From Meandrina meandrites (lineage: Eukaryota > Cnidaria > Anthozoa > Scleractinia > Meandrinidae): DNA of 64,000 nucleotides. Below are positions 54,560-64,000 of the stretch, one piece after another (positions within the stretch are counted from its first letter, which is position 1; every line of letters begins with the position of its first letter). The notes under the pieces are model-generated. The model was given only the letters and a program-made list of their open reading frames with translations. It ran no database searches and had not been told where the DNA came from. Position numbers and translations under genes: made by a program. The stretch covers positions 2,773,501 through 2,837,500 of the forward strand of contig OY855908.1 of NCBI GenBank assembly GCA_963693305.1, read 5' to 3'.

Positions 54560-55490
54560 AATCAAACGAGTGGCTCTTTATAAGTTTCACTGAAACTTTT
54601 AAACAGTGTTCTAACTCTCTCTGCAATGTTTCCCTCTCTGCCGTCTGTTTATTGATCAGATAGTGCAGCATGCTGTTAAGCAGCGAGAAGTGACGGAATT
54701 TACCCTCTACATAAAAAAAGACAGTTCTTGAAAACGACCTTTGTTGTCAAAGAGAAAAATCTAAAAATCTAAATGAACATTCTAGAACGTTCTCGTAGAC
54801 AATGGTTACCTTCGCATGCGTTATTTGATCATCGTGCAATCCTTTTGCATGATGAAAACAAATAACATGCGACGACTACACAAATGATAGATAGAAAGAA
54901 ACGTTGGAATTAACATCGCTAAACCTTGTATTCTTATCACCTAGTATGGAAGACAACCCAAGCCAGCTTTTTTAAAGGAAATTACACACAAAACCTTTTT
55001 TAATTTGATCGGAGGTGAACGGTACTCGTACTCACCTCCGAACTAGCTAATCAGGGTCCGCGAAAAGCACTATCTTCTGGTTTCGTGTTATTAATAATAA
55101 GTATTATATATCACGATAAATATAATACATCGCGTCTGACACTCGCCTTTTTGTGAGAAATTGAGATTAACACCTTGGGAAGGAGAGGGTAAGCGAGGGT
55201 TCTTTCTGTTAGATTTTGATACAGCAATTCTCTTTATTTATAGAGACGGAAGCTGTTTTGCCTTAGGGAAGAACCATCACACAAAATGCCCCCTCCAACG
55301 GCAACGCTGGCCCCGGTGTTCGAAGAAGCGTGTATTACTTGTTGTTAGTGCGTACATGTTAATCATTTGGAACCTCTTCAGCGCGTTTTCCGGTGGTTAG
55401 ATCACATTGAACGCAACGGGGTACGACTGCCACCCTTCGTGTTAATCGGTTGGTTGGAGGGGGGGAGGGGGAAGTGAAAAAGGGTAAAAT

Positions 55491-56028
55491 ACAGCTTAAA
55501 AGTAAGACGCACCCTCTATTACAGTAAGGAAAACTAATCGATAATTTTATGCAAGGCATGGGGTAGAGACGGAACTTCTCTCCTTTTCTCCCAATATCGT
55601 TTAGGGGAGGGAGGCGCGGTGGCCTAATGGTTAGTGCGCTAGACTCCGGATCGGGCGGTCCGGGTTCGAGCCCTGGCCGGGGCACTGCGTTGTGTTCTTG
55701 GGCAAGATACTTTACTCTCATAGTGCCTCTCTCCACCCATGCAGGTGTATAAATGGGTACCGGCGAATTTACTGCTGGGGGTAACCCTGCGATGGACTAG
55801 CATCCCGTCCAGGGGGGAGTAACAATACTCCTAGTCGCTTCATGCTACGGAAACCGGGATAAGCTCCGGCCTGATGGGCCCCTAGGCTAGTATACAGACT
55901 TTACCTACCTACCTACAGCTTAAAAGTAAGACGCACCCTCTATTATAGTAAGGAAAACTAATCGATAATTTTATGCAAGGCATGGGGTAGAGACGGAACT
56001 TCTCTCCTTTTCTCCCAATATCGTTTAG
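55491..56028. repeat. 114-bp direct repeats flanking a SINE
   Basis: 55491-55604 and 55915-56028 differ at one base only (tattacagt versus tattatagt). The SINE exactly fills the space between. This is far longer than the 15-bp duplication around the SINE at 11836. Confidence 0.9.
55605..55914 (+). mobile_element. tRNA-derived SINE, copy 2
   Basis: Close match to 11836-12131 including A box (ggcctaatggttagtgcgct) and B box (ggttcgagccc), ending in a (tacc)n tail. It carries a 4-bp atgc insertion after ctccaccc relative to the other copy. Little decay, so probably young. Confidence 0.9.
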
Positions 56029-56260
56029 AATATAATTATATAGCTGGTCAGTTTCTCCAATATTGTCAGCGCAACTATTATCCTTTAACTTCTGAGAACT
56101 GACCAATTAAGGATTAATTTTGGTTATTTTCAATTAGGACAAGCTGTAGGACAGGTTGTCTCAGCCAATCAAATCCAAGAAAAAGCAACGTGATATAGAT
56201 AAGCCAATTACCACTAAGCATAGCGCCAGCTCTGTAAACTTGTCGCACTATTAGTTGAAA

Positions 56261-56446
56261 ATGGCGGAATTAATTCATACAGATCTGCGAAATCGTTCCA
56301 TTTCTCTTGATCTTTTCAGCAATAGTAACGAGAATGAGAGATTTCCTGCGTTGTCAGAAGTGGAGCTTGCTAACCTAAGAAACAAAAAACCAAAACGGCT
56401 ACAACCCTCCCGGGGCGGGGTGCAATTCTTTGTGGTGTTTGGTTGA
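56261..56446 (+). other. Possible gene start fragment, 61 codons
   Basis: ATG in a good context opens a frame with NENERFPALSEVELANL and KKPKRLQPS, then runs to a stop at 56446. The pattern (FP.LSE.EL..L...K..K) recalls the N-terminus of the ZMYM2/KCTD1-like integrase-core proteins common in corals, but the similarity is faint. Probably a fragment. Confidence 0.25.
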
Positions 56447-57353
56447 AATTTGAAAAAAGACGGTGACGAATTAGGGAATACGAACCAGATAATGGAAAGG
56501 AGAATGTCAGATTCAAGAAGTTATAAAGCTCGTTCGGACACTTTCTTTACGGCCTTCATCGATCAATAGCAAGCTTCGCAAACTCGGGCGAATATAATTG
56601 CTCTGTTTTATGAGGGGGACATTGGGGTTTGCGGTATTGCGATATTGGCCAATTTTTCATGCGGTATTTCGGTTATTTTGATCTTGAATTGCGGTATTCT
56701 TCAAACCCGTGGGATGCGTTTTCTTGGCGTTTTGAACGATGATATATGATATGAAAACGCATCACTCACTTTTTTCCGACCATTTTTAGCCGTTTCTGGT
56801 CGTTTCGGAAGCAACCTGAAACAACCTTATTTTATCACGCATTTTAATCTACAATTTGACTGTTTTAACAACCAGTTTGAAGGTGGGTCATTGTTTCCAC
56901 GGTCCCACCGCTCCTTATTGCCTCTATTTTTGCCCTCGCGTCAACGATTTTGCCAGCTATACAGGCTTACTATGAAATTGCGGTATTTTCCAGATTGTTT
57001 TTTTGTGGTATTGCGATATTTGCCGAAACTAGTGGCATCCCAACTCCCAAACCCATGAAAAACAACAACGGCTATAAATATCGATTTTTTTTTTAAGACG
57101 TCCGGAAACAACATGAAAAGTTCAACCTTAATTTTTCAAGTTGCAATTCATTTCAATCTGCAGCCAAGGACGCTTGCTAACAGTTTCATTGCTCTTGTAT
57201 AGAAAATTTAAACTAAAATGGACCATTATTTGAAGGTTTCCCGCGAAACAAATATAAATTTTGGCAGTTCAAAAATCTGCTAAAATCCGTGACAAAGCCC
57301 CTTTAATTAATAAGAAAGCGGGCTACATTCTTGGAAATAATTATATTAGATTA

Positions 57354-57426
57354 AAAAATTCTGAGGACAGCCAAACGTGGACGAGGCCATAGGCCCCGTC
57401 CAACTTTGGATGTCCTCGGAATTTTT
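57354..57426. repeat. Hairpin, 73 bp
   Basis: aaaaattctgaggacagcc and its complement bound a ggccataggcc centre; one or two mismatches. Confidence 0.75.
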
Positions 57427-57689
57427 CATCCAATTTGGACTGAATGTCATTGTGGTCCTATTACCTATACAAATCGTTAAAATCCAGAAAAGGAAACGAC
57501 AACAAAATTAAAAATTTTATTAAATCAAAATGGAAATTAAATGGAAATGGTCCATCCAAGCGGAAATTTTTCGGAACGAGCGAGTGGACCACCTTGATTT
57601 ACCGTTCCATTTTGACAAACTGGTTCGTCGCTTGCCGGTTTAATCGGAACATATACTGACTGCAGGTCGTTCTGTGAAAATGGAAAGCA

Positions 57690-57797
57690 ACCTATTGTTG
57701 AATCCCGGTAACTCGAACCTTCAAGGGAAATCGAAAAAGGTTCGAGTTATCGGGGGTTCGAGTTATTGAGGGTTCGAATTATCGGGATTCAACTGTA
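57690..57797. repeat. Repeat with 'ttcgagttatcggg' motifs
   Basis: Ends tgttgaatcccggtaactc and gggattcaactg are complementary; inside, ggttcgagttatcgggggtt is repeated with variation. Related to 21118-21192 and 12494-13075. Confidence 0.7.
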
Positions 57798-58174
57798 GCT
57801 ATCTGTATACAAATACAAGTAACTCCAAAATGGTACCAATCACTACAGAGTTACTGGTCAGAATGCATCAATACCAAGACGAACAATGTCAACAAATTTT
57901 AAGCAAAAAAAGGAAACAACACTACATAATAAGCTCGACTAAATGTTGAACTACGTAAACCTCAGTTAAGGAGGCTCACAATGGTTTCCAGCACTTTTCT
58001 AGTTCTTAAACTTTGATGGGTCAGTACTACGAATCGTTATCAGTTGCTGCTACAACAATGATATCAAACAATGTCCAATCATGCTGAACAAGTTGCAGCC
58101 GTTTTCATAACGCCATTGCAACAGTTTCGCCTGTTTTAAACACCCTTAATTTTGCCTTTAAGTGCTTATAACTC

Positions 58175-58370
58175 AAAAACGAGCACGGTGACCCCCATTT
58201 TTTATTTTTGAATAATGATAAGCATGTTAAGATGCAACGTTTTATGCAACGTTTTTCAAGGTGGCTCTGAAACCGCTAGATAGAATTTTTTAAACTTTCC
58301 AAAAAGTTGCATCTTTAACATGCTAATTATTATTCAATAATAAAAAATGGGGGTCACCGTGCTTGTTTTT
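58175..58370. repeat. Foldback MITE, 196 bp
   Basis: aaaaacgagcacggtgaccc at 58175 is mirrored at the right end (to 58370); arms run about 80 nt with mismatches. Confidence 0.8.
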
Positions 58371-59135
58371 GCAATCTCTTATTTGCTTAATTTTCGTGAT
58401 TTTTTAAAAGCGCTTTCTCGATTTCCAATCGAAAGTCCATTTCTTCGGGTCTTTCTGCAGGTACCGAATGTAAATAAAGTCACATTGTGTAGCCAGTTTA
58501 TTTGTGATTGTAAAAATCCGCTAATTTTCAAGTCGAATTTTCCCGTGTCTGGCCCTGAAAATTATGGTCGTCATTTTCTGTCGAAACAAAAAGTTATTGA
58601 CAAATGAATTACACAGCAATATACTAGGGATAGTTGCCACTACAGCTGCCCCCGCCGTTAATCAGTTTTTTTAGCGTATCCGTTACTACAGTCAATGCTT
58701 TCACTTGATATTTTGGCTCTTCTATTTGCTGAATTGTTTGAAAATCTTTTTTTTTTTTTTTGGGGGGGGGGGGGGGAGGGGGTGCGGTTACGAAGAAAAT
58801 ACTCAATGCCCCTCAATGGCGGCGCGTGTATTCTAAATTACTCTCGTGCTGTACTGACAAACTGTCGCATGGTTTTTAGGCCTTCTTTTCTCCAAGGTGC
58901 GACGAAGAAAAGCAAAACAAAGCAAAATTATGCAAAAATTCTGAAAGATCAGTGATCACGTAAACAAGACAGTGACTACAATACAACAGCTTGAAATCAT
59001 TTTGCCTGTTATACGTAAGTAATCCCGGTGAGGACAAACTTTAGTTATACCTAAACGTTTTAAACTGCGATTTGAGTCCAACTGTTTTCAATATAAAGCA
59101 GTCAATGATGCGTGACACTTTGGATCATAGTAAAG

Positions 59136-59207
59136 AAATTTGAAAAAAACTCTTAAGTGTCAAAAAATTCAAGTTTTTTGACACTTAAAAGAGTTTTTTT
59201 CAAATTT
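59136..59207. repeat. Hairpin, 72 bp
   Basis: aaatttgaaaaaaactctta and its complement flank a short ttcaag centre; near-perfect. Confidence 0.8.
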
Positions 59208-59342
59208 TTTTCAATATATTTGGAGCTAAGGAAGAATTACCAACTCGAGAGCTGAGTCGAAAAGGATGCCAAAAGATTTTCTCACATCTGTCAAAGCAAG
59301 CGCCTGCCGCGAGTTTTAATTATCTCGAGAACTCTTGAACTG

Positions 59343-59480
59343 TTCTAGTAGTCCATGAGCCAGTAGGGTGGTCGGTATCATCTGGGGGGATTAACCTACA
59401 TGGTAATTTTTAGAAAGGTGGAGTAGTAACTAGTCAGAAAATACCTGATAGCAATTGATCGGTGGTAGTTTTTGGACTTG
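59343..59480 (+). repeat. Dispersed repeat, inverted partner at 62860-63003
   Basis: gtccatgagccagtagggtg with gatcggtatcatc(t/c)gggggg-type sequence recurs in reverse near 62940-63003, and gcaattgatcggtggtagtt near 62870-62893. The two copies, 3.5 kb apart in opposite directions, may be the ends of one larger decayed element. Confidence 0.6.
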
Positions 59481-62400
59481 GGCGCCTTTGAAAGTTTTCT
59501 CTTAGCATGGAAACGAGGCTAAAGAAGAATTGTTGTAATAGCGCCCAGTTAACAACACAAAAAATCCTAAAAGCTTCACATCATCGTATATCCTATTCTA
59601 GAAGCTTAATTTTACCTTGTTTGCTTCTTTTAAAAGTCACGTGCTATGTCACATGCGCATTAAAAGCTAAGGATTTTCTAATAAAATTGGGGACGGCAGT
59701 ATGGGGCCCAGTTCTCGGCCACTTTATGTTCAAAAAAGTATTTCTACCCAAAGATTGACTGGTTCCTGTCCTTTCGTAATATTCAGTCTTGCCCTCGCAC
59801 TAACTGTAGGACGTTCACACGTTGGGCTGAGGCGAAGCAAGGTGAATTTGTTTTTTCCGAAAACTTGTTTCAACTCCTTTAACCTTTTCACTGGACTCAG
59901 GCGCGTAACGCATATTACAAACATTCATTTCTAAAATAAGCCCCTTAAACACAATTTGTGATCGTTATAAAAAAATAGGTTTTAAAAGTAATTTAATATA
60001 CTCAAAAGGTATTTAAATCTCCTTTAATATATAGATTTGCGCACACTCTTTTTGTGGAAGAGAACTGGGTCCACTGGCCAAAAACGGGGACCGCAAACGA
60101 AGCTACCATCTTCGTTCTTAGCTACCAGCTTCGTTATTGATCGGACAGAAAAAAAAGTGTTGCTTACACATATAAAATGAATACTGAAGCTAGTTGTGGG
60201 CGCAGTTTCAGGTTCCTACGGTTCTTCTGAGGTACCTACTATTTATATTCCGCATAACTATCCAACTACTCCAATCCGCTAAGCTGTCGACTTCGTCCTT
60301 TACATTAAATGGCTGGTTTTCACAGTTGGGCAGTCAACTCATTTCTGTGCACCTCATGCCGGTAGCTTAGCCAATGCATAGAGCAGATCATTAATTTTCT
60401 ACTGTCGATACATGACAGAGGTCCAAGGGGCCTCCATATTGCAGTCCGATGGTCGTATCTCCCCTTTTAGAACACAGTAGTTGCTATATTTCAGATCACT
60501 GACTGTTGTTGTGGTAATCTTTAGAGTCCAGAAAATGTGGGTCAAACCCTTTAACCCTTTCATGAACTCTAGTGAGAGTTCCCACTTCCTACCTAGCCTG
60601 GTGAAGGTTTCACGACACTCTTCTTCACTTGTCGCTCGACCTTTACTATCCTGGGGAAGGCACAAACAATTTATGCACGCATTTAAACACAGCCTTGCAG
60701 GCGTCCCAACTAAAAACGTTAGCAAGTCTGACTGTTGAGTAAAACGAACCTTGTGTGGTTTCTGGTAAGTTCCACATTTAACGAACAGCGATGTCACAAT
60801 ATAGTCGACAAATACAACTGAGCTATAGTGAGGACATCCCTGTCTTCAGATCGTGAAGGTGCTATGCCTATGTGAAATGCATGCAGAAATAAAGGACCAT
60901 CTTTCATTTTCTTACATTGAAGTCAATTACCGCTTTACTGGCTCTTTGTCGTCTAGCTTCTGCCTTTTCATCTTCCATTCTCCCGGACAATAAAACTGAT
61001 GACACGTTCTTTATTGTTGTCGTTTGTTAGGAAACTTTCTCCATGTCTGACTAACGGTCTGAGTTTTGCTGATGCCACGCAACTGATGCCGTTTAGCTTT
61101 GCTTGTAGATGTCTCTCCTCATTCTTTATCGTCATCCTTTAATAATATAATAATTAATATTCATATAGCGCTTATACATTGCTGTTCTAAGCGCTTTACA
61201 ACAATAAAAACCCATTCCTTGGTATGTGTCAAATACTATATACGTATCTTGCCCTGTGAATCTTCCCTCAACATTATTTTTATTTACGACTTTAACACCT
61301 CCAAAAGACACGAGCTCACTCCGTCAATTCCGAAGCAGAGCTACTGGGAACTCGTTCAGCGGGCATTTGCACATTTATTCCCTAGCAAAGTTGCAAAAGT
61401 AGCCCTGTTAGTCTTGCGAAGGAAACCAAAAGAGATAGACAAGGTATAACGACAGCGGCTATCCCAGTGGAAGCAAGAAAATATTCCCTATCTAAGATTC
61501 TATCCTTGTGCCATTAGTTCCTTAGATTCAACCAAGAAGAGACCAATTAGGCTTGAGTATAACTGTTGTTTCACAAGAAGCGACCTGTTTCTTCTGAATC
61601 AGCCAAGTGAAGTGTCTTTAATTGGTTTTCAAGAGATCATGGAATTTCTTTACTTGTGGAACTTTACTTCTCCATGCGTTCCTCTTTGAATGCTTTGTAG
61701 TATTTCCCACCAATATCATATGCTCTTATCAGGCTTTTGTGCGAAGTTCTTTGAGATCCTAACGAGATCCTGGTTTGCAGAGAAGGAATTGAAACAGTTT
61801 TTTGGTCAGCTCAACTGCCATCACAGGAATGGTTATTGATAATTTTGATACAAGATCGCTGGAGGTCTGTTTGTTATAATTCATGTCCTGCTTGACTGTA
61901 CCGCGTCTCTCACCTGCGCACAGTAAAGAGCAAGGTTCTTAGCGTTGTTATTCTTGCTGTGCACGCCTGGAATCATCAATCGTCTGGCGCGGAGTGATAG
62001 TTCTATGTTTCCCTCTTAAAACGCAAGCAAAAGAGCGAGGGCCACGCCTTTAGCTACATCCACACTTTCACACCCGAAAGATGGCAATCTCCACTATAAC
62101 GCCATATCTTCTCAGTGAGCTCTATCATGTCTTCATGGCCTCTCTCATAATACAGGTAAAACCACATACCATGCCACTGCAAAGCTTTGGGCATTTTATG
62201 GTATTTGTATGGTCTATAAGCATGAATACCATGGAGAAATGTGGCAGATTTGTTTTATACAACAACGCTGAAAATGTACCGGCGAATGAATAGGAAAATC
62301 AACTCGAAGTCCCACGCGCGTGAGTTACTCAGACTGATCGGAAATGTTCCACTTTACATTTCTACTCTAAACGTGCATTGGCTACAAATTAGAATTAACA

Positions 62401-62859
62401 CTTGAATTAGCAATAAGACTGATTAGTAGTAATTCTTACATCTAACGCTAGTTAATAACTACAAACATCCACGAACATAAGGGAAGCCCGAAATACACAC
62501 GAATCCACTGCATCAACCAGTGCAAGGAAGTCAAGAATATCAATATTGATAAGTAAAAAAAGTATCAACACAAAGAAAACGTAATTATGTGTATGAAATA
62601 CAATGCAGACGCTATTTCACTTCTCTATTTCGGTGTACATCCCAAACAAAACACAAACGCAATGCCGTCACGTGACTTGCCACGTGATTTATATTACATT
62701 ATTTGGAACAAGCAATTGACCTGAAAGCCATGCACTAAATAACCTATGTTTCTGCGCAGTTTAATTTGAACAGTTTGGTCTCCAATAGAGTAAACCACTT
62801 TTAATAAGATCATATAGACGAGGTGGGGGGGGGGGGGGGGGGAGAGAAAAACCTTCAAA

Positions 62860-63003
62860 ATTCACAGAAACTACCGCAGATCGGTTGCTATCAGGCATTT
62901 TCTAGCTCTGTATTAATAGTACTTCTCATAAAACACAAACAACTTTAATCCCCCCGGATGATACCGATCACCCAATTTTTGGGATCTAGCTCATGGACTA
63001 TAG
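62860..63003 (-). repeat. Dispersed repeat, inverted copy of 59343-59480
   Basis: See 59343-59480; this copy adds a ~25-bp insertion near 62915-62940 and follows a poly-G run. Confidence 0.6.
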
Positions 63004-64000
63004 AGTAAGTTACAATCTTCATTTTGTTTATCGCACATATGCCGCTTGTCGTCTTGCAAATCTCGACCGGTGGACTAATCGAGTCTTTTATCTGGTCAAG
63101 TAGTTTGTGTCTGCCAAATCGCGCATTTGGACTGAGTCTTGCTTATAATTTGCAAATATCACAAATAAACTCTGTATCTTTGTGAAATGACACTGAATGA
63201 AGAGAGTACAAATTAACTTTAGGTAAAAATCTGGAGATAAACTCTGCCTTTAACTCTGGTGTTGCTCCGGCCCGCCGGCAATTGTTGTGGAAAGGAATCA
63301 ACGATGAATGTTACTCGATTCCCTGATCAATTGTTAAACTTTCAGCGATCGTAGTAAGCGTTCGCAAAAGTAAAAAATAAACTTTTGATGCGTTTGCTTT
63401 CGTGACTGCATGTTACAACTTTCACCTCAGGATTTTACCGCGACGATCCCCGGACACGCAACTTCATCGTTGTAAAAGCTAACGAAATCTTTCACAAAAC
63501 ATTTAATGTTCACACCCACGTAACCCCCTGTTATTGTGACATCGCAATATCCATACCTTCTTCGGACATTTTCTGCTTTTACGTCATTACCCGCGACACA
63601 CTTGTGGGCATTCAGTAATGAAACGTTATCATTACCCAACGATAAGCTCGATTAGCCTAAGCTTTTCTAAGTGGCCGTGCTCATTTTTTATTGTTAATTT
63701 TTTCTCTTTGTATGTATTTATCTATTGTAAACTTTTCTGGGCACGAAATAAAGATTGTTGTTGTTGTTGTTTGAGCGATTCCATGCGGCCCTGTTCGAGC
63801 AAATCGAGATTTTGTCTGATATACAACCTGTATATTCTGACTGTAAGCGCAACCTTCAATGATTGCCTCCTCGGGCTTTCGCCTTCTGGGCGAAAGCTCT
63901 GCGGGGGCAATAACTCATTTGTTTGATTCTTGCAGACATTCATTAAATGGCCCCCAAATTTTGAGCAAACAAGACGCCTGTTGGGCGTACACTCCGGCCA

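Larger units (their letters stand above)
54560..64000. other. Intergenic region, no gene supported
   Basis: No exon chain was recognised in 9.4 kb. Three short frames were considered: 56261-56446 (+), 60399-60797 (-) and 61099-61449 (+). The 60399 frame (132 aa) is the longest, but shows no known domain. Repeats present: a SINE with long flanking repeats, four hairpins, an inverted repeat pair (59343 and 62860), poly-G runs near 58763 and 62826, and a (ttg)n tract near 63757. Confidence 0.45.

Noticed and set aside
60399..60797. 132-codon minus-strand ORF
   Set aside because: Longest frame of the right-hand region, but no domain, no splice partners and no start-context support; kept only as a note.
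63618..63926. 102-codon + strand ORF near the window end
   Set aside because: Low-complexity (ttg)n tract and a stem-loop; looks like the 3' part of a retroposon rather than a gene.

Overview
The window looks like nuclear DNA of a cnidarian, most likely a stony coral. Its genes are animal-type and rich in introns, with GT/AG exon boundaries that join in frame. The spaces between them carry foldback MITEs, tRNA-derived SINEs and simple repeats. The taxon is an inference; no species-specific marker was seen.

Four host genes, all on the + strand, could be rebuilt exon by exon: an anion-type Cys-loop receptor subunit (exons 1174-4508, 5' end not found), a 410-aa E3 ligase-like protein with four zinc modules and an MDM2-like RING (9499-15987), a 189-aa single calponin-homology (CH) protein (19669-23606), and a complete 17-exon aspartyl aminopeptidase, DNPEP (42526-54559, 477 aa).

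Between the CH gene and DNPEP, at 25260-42030, sits an apparently complete 16.77-kb Maverick/Polinton (adintovirus-like) element, flanked by a perfect 5-bp duplication (CGCAT). It encodes protein-primed DNA polymerase B, a DDE integrase, an adenain-type protease, a double-jelly-roll major capsid protein, a penton-type minor capsid protein, an FtsK/HerA-type packaging ATPase, a PLA2-domain virion protein and a collagen-stalked fiber candidate. It also carries about ten accessory genes, several unrecognised. Replication and integration genes lie at the left. A minus-strand block of virion genes fills the middle. ATPase and fiber form a plus-strand pair, and three small minus-strand ORFs lie near the right end. 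No core gene has a stop or frameshift, so the copy looks recent.

Points most worth a second look in the element: each end is itself a 202-bp imperfect palindrome; three adjacent genes share one N-terminal zinc-ribbon-like tag; a TATATA(A/G)G-type box abuts most start codons; an exact 15-bp palindrome recurs three times in different frames and strands; and possible adenain cleavage motifs occur in several virion proteins. In the host DNA, a SINE at 55605-55914 is flanked by 114-bp direct repeats, far longer than normal.

The last 9.4 kb (54560-64000) holds no gene I can defend, only repeats and a few doubtful short ORFs.
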